The notes below the pieces were generated by a model. The model made no database searches and had not been told where the DNA came from. It worked only from the letters and a program-made list of their open reading frames with translations. Shown piece by piece: positions 1-7,698 of a stretch of DNA of 64,000 bases. Each line of letters starts with the position of its first letter. Within the stretch, counting starts at the first letter, position 1. The stretch is taken from contig NZ_MTQO01000040.1 in assembly GCF_001984155.1 (NCBI RefSeq), forward strand, positions 1 through 64,000. The letters run 5' to 3'. The DNA is from Actinosynnema sp. ALI-1.44. Lineage in GTDB: Bacteria > Actinomycetota > Actinomycetes > Mycobacteriales > Pseudonocardiaceae. Made by a program: the position numbers and the translations under genes.

Positions 1-50
1 GGATCTCATGTTTCCGGGTCTGGTGGCCACGCCGCAGCCCAGACCACGTG

Positions 51-96
51 CGGGATCACCCGGGGGTGAAAGCGCGGGATCACCCGGGGGTGAAAG
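51..96. repeat. Tandem duplication of a 22-base unit
   Basis: A 22-base unit beginning CGGGATCACC and ending GGGTGAAAG occurs at 51-72 and again at 75-96, a period of 24. Each unit holds a short inverted repeat, TCACCC-GG-GGGTGA. It lies just left of the longer dispersed repeat and no gene reads through it convincingly. Confidence 0.75.
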
Positions 97-102
97 ACAG
101 AC

Positions 103-360
103 CCTCGCCGGGAGCAGACCTCTGAGCAGGAGGTCTTCGCGTCGTGTTCCTCCCGGCGCATGCTTTTTATGACCCGGGGTTTCAGGGCGCGGCCGCCTCC
201 TGCCCGTCGACCTGCCCCAGGGAACCACGGTCTATCAAGAGGATCGGTTTGGCTGTCGCTGGGGCTCTTTTGGAGGCCGACCTCTTGACAGCCCGTGGTT
301 GGCCTTCGCCCAGGCCGACGGGCAGGAGACACCCCCGAAGCACCACTCTGCGCTAGCGCG
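103..360 (+). repeat. Dispersed intergenic repeat, copy A
   Basis: This stretch matches 49824-50093 in the same orientation. Bases 194-267 are identical to 49918-49991 (74 bases), and the similarity continues on both sides with substitutions and one-base indels until the palindrome GCGCTAGCGC near 351. A third, internally deleted relative lies at 60991-61045. All reading frames through it look non-coding: both copies keep frames open mainly because the DNA is GC-rich. Confidence 0.85.
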
Positions 361-544
361 CGGGCCGCGAACCCCTGTGCTTGTGCACTACCGACCGAGG
401 CTGGGCTGCGTTCGCCTGCTCGCCGACCAGGGCTGGGTTTGCGCGCGAGATGCAACCCTGCGCTTGCCCGCTCGTCGACCGGGGTTGCTTTGCGCTTGCT
501 GCGACCGTTACGGGTTGCGGTAGCTGGCAGTGGTTGCGCTGTGC
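361..544. other. Intergenic, no gene seen
   Basis: This GC-rich stretch between repeat copy A and ybaK has several open frames, but none has a ribosome binding site or a recognisable product. It contains short reiterations such as GCGCGCGGG and TTGCGCTTGC. I see no promoter or terminator that I can defend. Confidence 0.5.
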
Positions 545-1024
545 TCAGTAGGCCGCGATTTCCGCGACCACGGCGTTGGTAAGCCGGATCAGGTCGTTCG
601 GAGCCAGCTCGACCTCCAGGCCACGCCGCCCTGCCGAGCAAAACAACGTAGTGAGCTCCGCCGCCGAGCTGTCCAGCACCGTCGGCAAACGCTTGCGCTG
701 GCCCAGTGGGGAGATCCCTCCCGCGACGTAGCCGGTTGCCCGCTCCGCCGCGGCGACCTCGGCCATCTTGGCCTTCTTCCCTCCGACTGCCGCTGCGAGG
801 GCTTTCAGGTCCAGCTGGGCCGTCACGGGCACGATGCCGACCGTCAGCGCGCCGTCCACATCGGCCAGCAGCGTCTTGAACACCCGTTCGGGTGCCAGTT
901 CCAGCGCCTCGGCTGCCTCCAGCCCGTATGACGCCGCACGGGGGTCGTGCGGGTACGAGTGCAGTGTGTGCGGCACCTTCTGCTTCGCCAGCAGTGCTGT
1001 GCCCGGGGTCCCCTTGCCGGCCAT
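545..1024 (-). CDS. ybaK: Cys-tRNA(Pro)/Cys-tRNA(Cys) deacylase, YbaK family
   Basis: The 159-residue product is a YbaK/EbsC-type trans-editing protein, which hydrolyses Cys mischarged on tRNA(Pro) in the cytosol. The sequence shows the family start [12 protein letters not shown], the LHSYPHDP segment, the KTLLADVDG strand carrying the conserved lysine, [13 protein letters not shown], and a [11 protein letters not shown] loop near residue 110. Length equals the usual family length of about 160. The frame stays open far upstream, but that region overlaps sigR in antisense; the ATG at 1024 fits the family N-terminus. There is no clear Shine-Dalgarno. It is transcribed divergently from sigR, whose promoter starts about 20 bases away. 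Confidence 0.9.
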   Translation of the reverse strand: MAGKGTPGTALLAKQKVPHTLHSYPHDPRAASYGLEAAEALELAPERVFKTLLADVDGALTVGIVPVTAQLDLKALAAAVGGKKAKMAEVAAAERATGYVAGGISPLGQRKRLPTVLDSSAAELTTLFCSAGRRGLEVELAPNDLIRLTNAVVAEIAAY

Positions 1025-1043
1025 GTGGTCCAGCTTACGGCCG

Positions 1044-1069
1044 GGAATGTCGGTGACCTTCACCGTGTT
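1044..1069 (+). promoter_or_regulatory. Putative SigR-dependent autoregulatory promoter
   Basis: GGAAT at 1044-1048 and GTT at 1067-1069 are separated by exactly 18 bases. That is the classic GGAAT-N18-GTT pattern recognised by SigR in Streptomyces and, in similar form, by SigH in mycobacteria. It lies upstream of sigR and points at it. The predicted start near 1076 would make a transcript covering both the GTG at 1196 and an in-frame upstream ATG at 1142. Confidence 0.75.
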
Positions 1070-1195
1070 GACCAGGACGTGCTGACCGAGATGGCCCCGC
1101 AGAAGGCGACAAGCCGGCTGAACACGCGCCGCGTATCCTCGATGAAGTCGCGAGCGTCGACCGGGATCCGTACTGGTCGGTGGGAAGGGAGCGCG

Positions 1196-1813
1196 GTGCC
1201 GGGCACCGAAACCCAGGTGAACAACGAGCCGGAGAGCACGCAGGAGCGCGCTGCCCGGTTCGAGCGTGATGCCATGCCGTTGCTGGACCAGCTTTACTCG
1301 GCCGCGTTGCGGATGACACGCAACCCGAGCGACGCCGAGGACCTGGTGCAGGAGACCTACCTCAAGGCGTTCGCCGCCTTCGAGTCGTTCTCCGCCGGCA
1401 CGAACCTCAAGGCGTGGCTCTACCGCATCCTGACCAACACGTACATCAACGGCTACCGCAAGCGGCAGCGGCAGCCGATCCAGCAGCCCACGGACGAGAT
1501 CACCGACTGGCAGCTGGCCCAGGCCGAGAGCCACACGTCGAGCGGCCTGCGCTCGGCCGAGGTCGAGGCCATGGACAACCTGCCCGATGACGACGTCAAG
1601 CAGGCCTTGCAACGGCTGCCGGAGGAGTTCAGGCTGGCTGTCTACCTCGCCGACGTCGAGGGATTCGCTTACAAGGAGATCGCCGAGATCATGGGAACCC
1701 CGATCGGGACCGTGATGTCACGACTGCACCGCGGTCGCCGTCAGCTCCGCGACATGCTTGCCGACGTCGCCAAGGAGCGGGGTTTCGTGCGGGCGGAGGT
1801 GTCGGGATCGTGA
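1196..1813 (+). CDS. sigR: Redox-responsive ECF sigma factor SigR (SigH type)
   Basis: This 205-residue sigma-70 family ECF factor has region 2 with [14 protein letters not shown] and the [16 protein letters not shown] segment, and region 4 with [19 protein letters not shown], then [20 protein letters not shown] as the helix-turn-helix. Known relatives direct RNA polymerase to thiol-oxidative stress genes. The GTG start has a good ribosome site (GGAAGGGAG) five bases before it. An upstream in-frame ATG at 1142 would add 18 residues; Streptomyces SigR also has a longer unstable isoform, so both starts may be used. The 3' end overlaps rsrA by four bases (GTGA), implying coupled translation with its inhibitor. 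A SigR-type promoter lies upstream. Confidence 0.95.
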   Translation: MPGTETQVNNEPESTQERAARFERDAMPLLDQLYSAALRMTRNPSDAEDLVQETYLKAFAAFESFSAGTNLKAWLYRILTNTYINGYRKRQRQPIQQPTDEITDWQLAQAESHTSSGLRSAEVEAMDNLPDDDVKQALQRLPEEFRLAVYLADVEGFAYKEIAEIMGTPIGTVMSRLHRGRRQLRDMLADVAKERGFVRAEVSGS

Positions 1814-2124
1814 GCTGCGGCGACCACCACGAGACGGACTGCTCGGAGGTACTGTCCGAGGTCTGGCTGTTCCTCGACGGAGAGTGCGACAAGGGCCGCA
1901 AGGAGCTGCTCAGGCAGCACCTCGAGGAGTGCAGCCCGTGCCTCGCCGAGTACGGCATCGACGAGCACCTCAAGGAGCTCCTCGCGAAGAAGTGTGGCGG
2001 TGACCACGCCCCCGAGGCTCTCAAGGAACGGCTTCGGGCCACGATCCGCAAGACCGTGGCCGAACAGGGCGGTGTGACCCTCGAGGTCACCCAGGCCCAG
2101 GTGGAGATCAGGAAGACCACATGA
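1810..2124 (+). CDS. rsrA: Zinc-binding anti-sigma factor RsrA
   Basis: The 104-residue product is a ZAS-family anti-sigma factor expected to hold SigR in reduced cells and to release it when a disulfide forms and zinc is lost. The HxxxCxxC motif reads HLEECSPC. The key residues fall at C11, H37, C41 and C44, the same positions as I recall for Streptomyces coelicolor RsrA. C3 and C26 are additional cysteines. The GTG start overlaps the sigR stop in GTGA. A strong hairpin begins exactly at the stop codon, so the sigR-rsrA operon ends here. Confidence 0.95.
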   Translation: MSCGDHHETDCSEVLSEVWLFLDGECDKGRKELLRQHLEECSPCLAEYGIDEHLKELLAKKCGGDHAPEALKERLRATIRKTVAEQGGVTLEVTQAQVEIRKTT

Positions 2125-2151
2125 AAACGGCCCCGGGGACCGGGGCCGTTT
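2125..2151. terminator. Bidirectional terminator between rsrA and bL37
   Basis: AAACGGCCCC at 2125-2134 pairs with GGGGCCGTTT at 2142-2151, and two further G-C pairs close the loop. The A tract and T tract at the two ends let it work in both directions, ending rsrA from the left and the bL37 gene from the right. Confidence 0.85.
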
Positions 2152-2157
2152 CGCGCT

Positions 2158-2232
2158 TCAGCTGTTCGGGCGCTTGCCGTGGTTGGCGCCACCCTTTTTG
2201 CGGTCGCGACGCTTGCGTGCGCGCTTCGACAT
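2158..2232 (-). CDS. 50S ribosomal protein bL37 (24 residues)
   Basis: This 24-residue, very basic peptide starts MSKRARKRRDRKKGG and ends NHGKRPNS. It matches the actinobacterial ribosomal protein bL37 known from mycobacterial ribosome structures, where it sits in the large subunit. The ATG at 2232 follows AGGAG by about eight bases. Its position beside sigR-rsrA and pdtaS is the same as in mycobacteria. It is short enough to be missed by gene callers. It reads away from pdtaS and towards the shared terminator at 2125-2151. Confidence 0.9.
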   Translation of the reverse strand: MSKRARKRRDRKKGGANHGKRPNS

Positions 2233-2331
2233 GCGAGTCTCCTACTGCAATTGTTGCTTTGTCAGCCCATTGTGACAGGTCAGCGGGAGCGGGTTGGACC
2301 GTGGTTGGATTGGCAGGGGAGAGGAGCGCCG

Positions 2332-3843
2332 TTGTCGACACTCGCTGACCTGCTGGCCGAGCACACCGGGTTGCCGGGAGCCGCCGTCGACCACCTGCAG
2401 AAGGTCGTCGCCGAATGGCAGTTGCTGTCCGACCTGTCCTTCGCGGACTTCCTGCTCTGGGTGCCGTACGTGGAGGACCACGAAGGCAGCGCGGCGGACC
2501 GGCTCGGTGGTGAGTTCGTCTGCGTCGCGCACGCCCGGCCCACCACAGCGCCGACCGCGCACCCGGAGGACATCGTCGGCACCTTCATCAAGGTGTCCGA
2601 TCACCCCCAGTTACGCAGGGCCGTGGTCGAGCGGCGCGTGTGCCGTGAGGAGGACCCGCACTGGTACCTGGGCGTCCCCGTGCGCAGGGAGACCATCCCG
2701 GTGGTCTTCGACGGCGACGTGATCGGCGTGCTGTCCCGTGAGACGAACCTCGCTGTGCCGCGTGTGCCGTCGCCGCTGGAGATCGCGTACCTGGGCAGTG
2801 CGGGCGACCTGTGCCAGATGGTCGCGGACGGCACGTTCCCGAGCGTCGAGCCGACCGCGGACGTGCACACGAGCCCCCGCGTCGGTGACGGCCTGATCCG
2901 GCTGGACGCCAACGGAACGGTGATCTTCGCCAGCCCGAACGCGTTGTCGGCGTACCACCGGATGGGACACGCGGCCGATCTGGTCGGCGCGCGGCTGGCC
3001 CCGCTGACCCGCCAGCTGATCGCGGATCCGTTCGACGCCACCGAGATCGCCCAGCGCATGCTCGCCGCGATCGACGGCCAGCCCAGTATGCGCACCGAAG
3101 TCGAGGCGCGGCGCGGCGCGGTTGTGCTGTTCCGCGCGCTTCCGTTGCGTCCCATGGACACCCCGGCAGGCGCTCTGGTCCTCGTCCGTGATGTGACGGA
3201 AGTGAAGCGACGCGACCGCGCGCTGTTGTCCAAGGACGCGACCATCCGCGAGATCCACCACCGCGTGAAGAACAACCTGCAGACCGTCGCCGCGTTGCTG
3301 CGCCTGCAGTCCCGGCGCACCAACAGCGCGGAGGCCAAGGACGCGCTTGCCGAGTCCGTCCGCCGGGTCTCCGCGATCGCGATGGTGCACGAGACGCTGT
3401 CCATGTCCGTTGACGAGCGCGTCGACCTGGACACCTTGCTGGACAAGGTGATTCCGGTGGTCGGTGACGTCGCCGTGGCCGAGTCGCACGTGCAGGTCAA
3501 GCGCAGCGGGCAGTTCGGTGTGGTGTCCGCCGAGCTGGCGACGCCGCTGGTGATGGTCCTCGCCGAACTGGCCCAGAACGCCGTCGAACACGCGTACCCG
3601 GCCGGACAGGGCGGTGAGGTGACGATTTCGGCCAACCGCTCCGCCCGGTGGCTCGATGTCGCCATCTCCGACGACGGCAAAGGCTTGCCGCGCGGGTTCT
3701 CATTGGAACGAACGGACGGCCTCGGCCTGCAGATCGTCCGCACGCTCGTGGAATCCGAGCTGCGCGGCTCGCTGTCACTCCGGCGCAGGGAACCGCGCGG
3801 AACCGAAGCAGTGTTGCGAGTCCCCCTGTCCCACAGGCGTTGA
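2332..3843 (+). CDS. pdtaS: Cytosolic sensor histidine kinase PdtaS
   Basis: The 503-residue protein is a HisKA_2/HWE-like sensor kinase of the PdtaS type (Rv3220c in M. tuberculosis), which phosphorylates the RNA-binding antiterminator PdtaR. It has an N-terminal GAF-like domain (about 1-160), a PAS domain (about 185-290), a phospho-acceptor box REIHHRVKNN with H309/H310, and an ATPase domain with ELAQNAVEHAY, DDGKGLP and GLGLQIV. No membrane segment is seen, so it is cytosolic. The TTG start at 2332 is chosen because GGGGAGAGGAG lies six bases upstream and the N-terminus then matches the family (STLADLLAEHTGLPG). PdtaR is not in this window. Confidence 0.92.
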   Translation: MSTLADLLAEHTGLPGAAVDHLQKVVAEWQLLSDLSFADFLLWVPYVEDHEGSAADRLGGEFVCVAHARPTTAPTAHPEDIVGTFIKVSDHPQLRRAVVERRVCREEDPHWYLGVPVRRETIPVVFDGDVIGVLSRETNLAVPRVPSPLEIAYLGSAGDLCQMVADGTFPSVEPTADVHTSPRVGDGLIRLDANGTVIFASPNALSAYHRMGHAADLVGARLAPLTRQLIADPFDATEIAQRMLAAIDGQPSMRTEVEARRGAVVLFRALPLRPMDTPAGALVLVRDVTEVKRRDRALLSKDATIREIHHRVKNNLQTVAALLRLQSRRTNSAEAKDALAESVRRVSAIAMVHETLSMSVDERVDLDTLLDKVIPVVGDVAVAESHVQVKRSGQFGVVSAELATPLVMVLAELAQNAVEHAYPAGQGGEVTISANRSARWLDVAISDDGKGLPRGFSLERTDGLGLQIVRTLVESELRGSLSLRRREPRGTEAVLRVPLSHRR

Positions 3844-3896
3844 AATGCTCGTGAGTGTGCAAGCCGGTTTGAACCGCTTGCACACTCACGAGCATT
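3844..3896. terminator. Long perfect hairpin after pdtaS
   Basis: A 21-base stem with no mismatch pairs 3844-3864 with 3876-3896; the arm starts AATGCTCGTGAGTG. The stem is of mixed composition rather than a GC clamp, like the hairpin at 25398-25450. It begins right behind the pdtaS stop codon. Confidence 0.85.
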
Positions 3897-3908
3897 GAGT
3901 TGGGAAAA

Positions 3909-3951
3909 CCCAAAGGCCCGATACCGAGGTTGTCGGTATCGGGCCTTTGGG
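3909..3951. terminator. Terminator of whiB1, convergent with pdtaS
   Basis: A 19-base perfect stem pairs 3909-3927 with 3933-3951 around a five-base loop; the arm starts CCCAAAGGCCCG. It is the second of two tandem hairpins between the converging pdtaS and whiB1 genes and most likely ends whiB1 transcription, perhaps acting in both directions. Confidence 0.85.
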
Positions 3952-3981
3952 CGCTTGGGATTGCGCGGGATAGCCAGAGCC

Positions 3982-4236
3982 TCAGGCGTTGCTGCGCGCC
4001 CGGGTGCGAGCGTTGCGCCGCTTGAGTGCGCGTCGCTCGTCTTCGCTCATCGCGCCCCACACGCCTGCGTCCTGGCCACTTTCGAGGGCCCAGGACAGGC
4101 ACGAGGAGGACACGGGGCAGCGGGTGCAAACGGCCTTCGCCTCGGCGATCTGCAGGAGCGCAGGACCACTGTTCCCCACGGGGAAGAACAGCTCGGGGTC
4201 CTCGTCACGGCAGGCCGCGCGGTGGCGCCAGTCCAT
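3982..4236 (-). CDS. whiB1: Iron-sulfur transcription factor WhiB1
   Basis: The 84-residue product is a WhiB-like [4Fe-4S] protein. C9, C37, C40 and C46 are the cluster ligands, followed by the GVWGAMSEDERRALKRR turn and basic tail typical of WhiB1, which binds the primary sigma factor and responds to nitric oxide in mycobacteria. A longer frame exists (to 4284), but the ATG at 4236 has AAGGAG eight bases upstream and gives the exact family length. It converges with pdtaS and diverges from nothing close. A CRP-like site lies about 70 bases upstream of the start. Confidence 0.95.
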   Translation of the reverse strand: MDWRHRAACRDEDPELFFPVGNSGPALLQIAEAKAVCTRCPVSSSCLSWALESGQDAGVWGAMSEDERRALKRRNARTRARSNA

Positions 4237-4303
4237 TTTCCTAGCTCCTTGCCAGGCGCGCTTCGGCGCGCCAGTCGTCGTCATATCGGTCGTTCGGGGT
4301 GCT

Positions 4304-4319
4304 TGTGAATGCTTTCACG
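4304..4319. promoter_or_regulatory. Putative CRP-type operator upstream of whiB1
   Basis: The 16-base element reads TGTGA, six bases, TCACG, one base off the perfect TGTGA-N6-TCACA consensus. In M. tuberculosis the cAMP receptor protein Rv3676 is known to bind such sites in the whiB1 promoter. It lies 68-83 bases upstream of the whiB1 start codon, in the intergenic space before the lipid kinase gene. Confidence 0.6.
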
Positions 4320-4449
4320 AACTGGCCGGATGTCAAGGGGTCTTCTGTGGCCGGTGAGTGAACTCACCCAAAAGATCGACGGCGCGACGTATCCACCGGA
4401 CCTACGGTGACCAGCGGTCACACGCCCGGTATCTCAAGTACCCAATCGG

Positions 4450-5370
4450 TCAGACGGCAACCACAAGTGCCGTCGGAACCGACCTGAACTCGACGTTCGT
4501 CAGCTCGCCGACGAGGTCGCCGTCCACTTGGAGCCGGACGGGTTCCTCGGCGGTGACCCTGATCAATCCAACGTCGTCGCGTCGCAAAACCTTCCCGCCT
4601 CGCTGATTTCCCCGTTTGGACACGGCCTGCCGCAGAGCGCGCAGCACTGTCGGCAGTCTTAGGGTGCTCAGCGAGTAGAGGCCCAAACCTCCGTCGAAGG
4701 TGCATTCCGCGTTCAGGTGAACGGGCCGACCGCCCAAGTAGGTCCACGGGTCGGTGTTGGAGACGAACGCCAGCTTGCCGCCCTGGTGCGGCCGTTCGCC
4801 GGGGATCTCGATCTGCAGCCGCGGCTGGCCGTGCGAAGGCCTGAGGTAGCAGGCCAAAGCGGCCCGCGCGTACAGGTACGGACTGGTTTGCTTGCCGCGC
4901 TTGCGATCCACCCATGCGACGACGTCGGCGTCCCAGCCGACTCCCGCGTTGAATGTGAAAAACCTGCTGCCGTCGTGCCACGAGACGTGGCCGAGTCCGA
5001 CGGTCCTGGTCCGGTTGGCCTCGATCGCGGACAGCAGGATCCCGGTCGCTTCGACCGGATCCGTCGGCAGTCCGAGGGCGCGCGCGAAGACGTTCGCCGA
5101 TCCACCCGGCACCACACCCAGCATCGGTGCGGCCGTGCCCGCGGTGAGCAGGCCGTTGACGACTTCGTTGACCGTTCCGTCGCCGCCGTGCGCGACGACC
5201 AGGTCGACACCCTCCTCAGCGGCCTTGGCGGCTGCTTTCATCGCGTGACCGCGGTAGTCGGTCTCGACGACGTCCAGCTTCACCTCGCTGGCCAGGGCGT
5301 GCGCCAGCACGTCCCGCCCGGCCGGCGTTGTCGCCGTCGCCTGTGGGTTAACTACCAGCACTGCACGCAT
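4450..5370 (-). CDS. Diacylglycerol kinase-type lipid kinase
   Basis: The 306-residue protein has the DAGK catalytic domain of the YegS/DgkB family: VVNPQATATTPAG at the start, the nucleotide-binding GGDGTVNEVVNGL near residue 80, and GVVPGGSANVFARALG. It probably phosphorylates diacylglycerol or a related lipid at the membrane. The ATG at 5370 is preferred over the extended frame to 5493 because it brings the MRAVLVVNPQA strand to the N-terminus as in the family; the Shine-Dalgarno is weak. In mycobacteria a diacylglycerol kinase gene (Rv3218) also sits next to whiB1, which supports a conserved block. Confidence 0.88.
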   Translation of the reverse strand: MRAVLVVNPQATATTPAGRDVLAHALASEVKLDVVETDYRGHAMKAAAKAAEEGVDLVVAHGGDGTVNEVVNGLLTAGTAAPMLGVVPGGSANVFARALGLPTDPVEATGILLSAIEANRTRTVGLGHVSWHDGSRFFTFNAGVGWDADVVAWVDRKRGKQTSPYLYARAALACYLRPSHGQPRLQIEIPGERPHQGGKLAFVSNTDPWTYLGGRPVHLNAECTFDGGLGLYSLSTLRLPTVLRALRQAVSKRGNQRGGKVLRRDDVGLIRVTAEEPVRLQVDGDLVGELTNVEFRSVPTALVVAV

Positions 5371-5660
5371 GACCGCAGGGTAAAACAGTGCGTAGGCATC
5401 AGCGCCCAGCACGTGGCTCGGTGGAGGGGCGTGGGGTAACCCACCTGAGTCATCTGGTGGCTGCCAGTGATCGTGCTCCCTTCGTCCTGACACCGTTGTC
5501 GCGCTGTCGTGACGAGTGCACCCGGACGACCAATCCGCTCGACGACGACCTCGTGGAGATCATCGCTCGAATGCGTGCCGGATGGGACCGGCCGTCCGGG
5601 TGGCATACGATCGGTTACCACGTACCGACCGTCACAATCCCCTGCTACCAGGAAGTTTTC

Positions 5661-6065
5661 GTGACCACTGACACACCCGTGCCGGGCACGGTCAAGGCCG
5701 CCGGCCTGCTGGTCGGCATCGAGGGGCTCGCGGGCATCGCGTTCGCGGTCTTCCTGCTGATCGACGGCGGCTCGCTGCCGGGGGGCAACCTCTACGGCGA
5801 AGCGGGCTACTTCGTGGTGATCTTCGGCGGGGTGCTCGCCTGCGGCATCGGCCTGCTGCTCGGCAAGCGCTGGGCCCGCGGCCCGGCGACCGTCATCCAG
5901 ATCCTGCTGCTGGGGGTGTCCTGGTACGCGATCGGACCGTCGGGGCAGCCCGCGTTCGGCATCCCCGGCGCGGTGGTCTGCATAGCGACGCTCGTGCTGC
6001 TTTTCCGCGCGCCGTCACGCATCTGGGCGGACGGGCACGGTGTTACAGGCGACGGCGAGAAGTAA
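5661..6065 (+). CDS. Small integral membrane protein
   Basis: The 134-residue product has four hydrophobic helices (about 10-35, 47-67, 75-95 and 105-122) joined by short polar loops, and a charged C-terminus. No catalytic motif is visible. GTG at 5661 has AGGAAG about five bases upstream. It is divergent from the lipid kinase gene; mycobacteria also have a small membrane protein (Rv3217c) at this place in the whiB1 block, so it is probably the same conserved family of unknown function. The 290 bases between the two genes contain no other gene I can support. Confidence 0.75.
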   Translation: MTTDTPVPGTVKAAGLLVGIEGLAGIAFAVFLLIDGGSLPGGNLYGEAGYFVVIFGGVLACGIGLLLGKRWARGPATVIQILLLGVSWYAIGPSGQPAFGIPGAVVCIATLVLLFRAPSRIWADGHGVTGDGEK

Positions 6066-6185
6066 CACTCGCCACAAACCCGACTTTTGACGGGTGGATG
6101 GACTCACTCGAACGGGTGACCCTTGACGGGTCCCTGATTCCACCCTGCATGCGGCGGACGATCGCCGCGGAATCGAGTGAGCTAG

Positions 6186-6911
6186 ATGAAGTTCGCGCGT
6201 TTTGGCATGGCCCTGGCCGGAGTGACCCTCTCCGTTCTGGGTGCCGTCGCACCGGCGGCCACCGCCGCACCGGCCGCGGCGCCCACCGACGTCGCCCCCA
6301 TGATCATCGGTGGTGGCAACGCCTCCAACGCCCCGTGGGCGGCTCGGCTGTTCAGGAACGGCCAGCAGAACTGCACCGCCACGGTCATCGCCCCCAACTA
6401 CGTGCTGACCGCGCAGCACTGCGTCGCCAGCAGCGGTACGTACACGTTCCGGATCGGCAGCCTGGACCAGACCAGCGGCGGCCAGATGCGCACGGCCGCG
6501 CAGATCACCCAGCACCCGTCGGCCGACCTGGCCATCGCCCGGCTGACGGAGCCCTACACCGGCACCTACTCGCCGCTGGGCACCACCAGCGACGTGCAGG
6601 TCGGCCAGTCTGTCCAGGTCTACGGCTGGGGCGCCACCTGCACCGGTCAGCCTGAGATCAACTGCCAGTCGCGGTACCTGAAGGTCGCCAACGTCACCGT
6701 CACGACGGTGAACGGCCGGGACTACCGCGGTGGCGTCGCCGTCTCCGCCCGCCGCGGCAACGGCATCACCGCCGGTGGCGACTCCGGTGGCCCGATGTTC
6801 GCCTCCGGCAAGCAGGTCGGCGTCGCCTCGACCAGTGACCGCCAGACCACCACCGCGTACACCAACATCACGCGGTACCGCCCCTGGATCCAGCAGATCG
6901 CCGGCGTCTGA
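6186..6911 (+). CDS. Secreted trypsin-like serine protease (S1)
   Basis: The 241-residue preproprotein starts with a signal peptide (MKFARFGMALAG, cleavage near residue 27 after an Ala-rich stretch), a short pro-segment, then IIGGG as the mature N-terminus. The triad is visible as TAQHC (His), SADLAIARL (Asp) and GGDSGGP (Ser). Two cysteine pairs are positioned as in bacterial chymotrypsin-like enzymes. It acts outside the cell; the specificity pocket is not clear to me. The start is the first ATG giving a full signal peptide; the Shine-Dalgarno is weak. A terminator follows, so it stands alone. Confidence 0.92.
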   Translation: MKFARFGMALAGVTLSVLGAVAPAATAAPAAAPTDVAPMIIGGGNASNAPWAARLFRNGQQNCTATVIAPNYVLTAQHCVASSGTYTFRIGSLDQTSGGQMRTAAQITQHPSADLAIARLTEPYTGTYSPLGTTSDVQVGQSVQVYGWGATCTGQPEINCQSRYLKVANVTVTTVNGRDYRGGVAVSARRGNGITAGGDSGGPMFASGKQVGVASTSDRQTTTAYTNITRYRPWIQQIAGV

Positions 6912-6930
6912 CGCCGTCGAGATCGCAGGC

Positions 6931-6965
6931 AAGCGGGCCCGGGAATCCCTGTCACGGGCCCGCTT
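6931..6965. terminator. Terminator after the serine protease
   Basis: AAGCGGGCCCG at 6931-6941 pairs with CGGGCCCGCTT at 6955-6965, an 11-base perfect stem with a 13-base loop, 20 bases behind the protease stop codon. Confidence 0.85.
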
Positions 6966-7026
6966 CGTCCATTTTCGGAATGATCAGCCGAACGGGGAAT
7001 CGCTTTACCGCGCCGCGTAGTCCATT

Positions 7027-7698
7027 GTGGAACGCATGTGTGAAGCGGTCGCCGCGTCGCCGAACTGCCAGCGACTGTTGGCAGGCGGCAAGCACATGTT
7101 GTTCGGCGTGAGCCTGTTCAACAGCTTCTTCAGCCCGGCGAGACTGCGCGAGCTGGCCGAATGGGCCCTCGTGCGCTTCGACTCCGTGCACTTCCTGGTC
7201 GCGGACAGGCCGAGCACGCACACGCTCGTCGCGATGGGGTACTCCCCGCAGCGCGCTGTTGCCAAGGTGTCGCAAGAAGCCCGGCTGGCGGCCAACCGAG
7301 TCCGGCGCGCGCTCGCCGAGGCCGGTGCGCCCGATCCGGACGCCCACCTGCTCGGCTGGAGCGACCTCGAGCAGAACCCGGGATATCTGCGGCTGCGAGA
7401 CCTGGTGCAGACCGCGTTCGACGACGACGCGCGGTTCCGCGCGTCGTGCATGGAAATCTCGCGGGCCTACCTGACCCACCGCGGCGAATCGCCGACCGTG
7501 CAGCAGGTGATCACCGCGAGTTCGTACTTCCTCAACGAACTGCCGATCGGCATGGACACCCCGGCCATCCTCGGCGTCCCCGAGTCGCTGTGCGCCTACC
7601 ACCGCGTGCTCGCGTTCGCCGACGTGTTGCAGACCGGCCCCGGCTGGCTGGCCCCCTCAGCCAACCAGGGCTACCTCATGGTCCGCCCTAGCGGCTGA
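7027..7698 (+). CDS. tRNA-dependent cyclodipeptide synthase
   Basis: The 223-residue protein belongs to the cyclodipeptide synthases, which take two aminoacyl-tRNAs and make a cyclic dipeptide (diketopiperazine). The catalytic serine motif is HMLFGVSLFNSFFS with S29 and N32; SSYFLNELP gives Y167 and E171; CAYHR gives Y191-H192. These align with AlbC S37, N40, Y178, E182, Y202 and H203 with a constant offset in each block, and the N, Y, H pattern places it in the NYH subfamily. The GTG at 7027 lacks a clear Shine-Dalgarno; ATG at 7036 is an alternative. Neighbours are unrelated: no cyclodipeptide oxidase, P450 or methyltransferase is adjacent. The product cannot be predicted from sequence alone. 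Confidence 0.9.
   Translation: MERMCEAVAASPNCQRLLAGGKHMLFGVSLFNSFFSPARLRELAEWALVRFDSVHFLVADRPSTHTLVAMGYSPQRAVAKVSQEARLAANRVRRALAEAGAPDPDAHLLGWSDLEQNPGYLRLRDLVQTAFDDDARFRASCMEISRAYLTHRGESPTVQQVITASSYFLNELPIGMDTPAILGVPESLCAYHRVLAFADVLQTGPGWLAPSANQGYLMVRPSG

Noticed and set aside
144-582. Open frames in the left-edge repeat
   Set aside because: They lack ribosome sites, and the same frames recur in repeat copy B, so they reflect GC-rich repeat DNA.
545-1612. A 355-codon minus-strand frame extending ybaK across sigR
   Set aside because: Only the last 159 codons match a known family; the rest is the antisense shadow of sigR.
4358-4449. A small plus-strand gene in front of the lipid kinase stop
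   Set aside because: The frame has no ribosome site, and its main part is antisense to the kinase gene.
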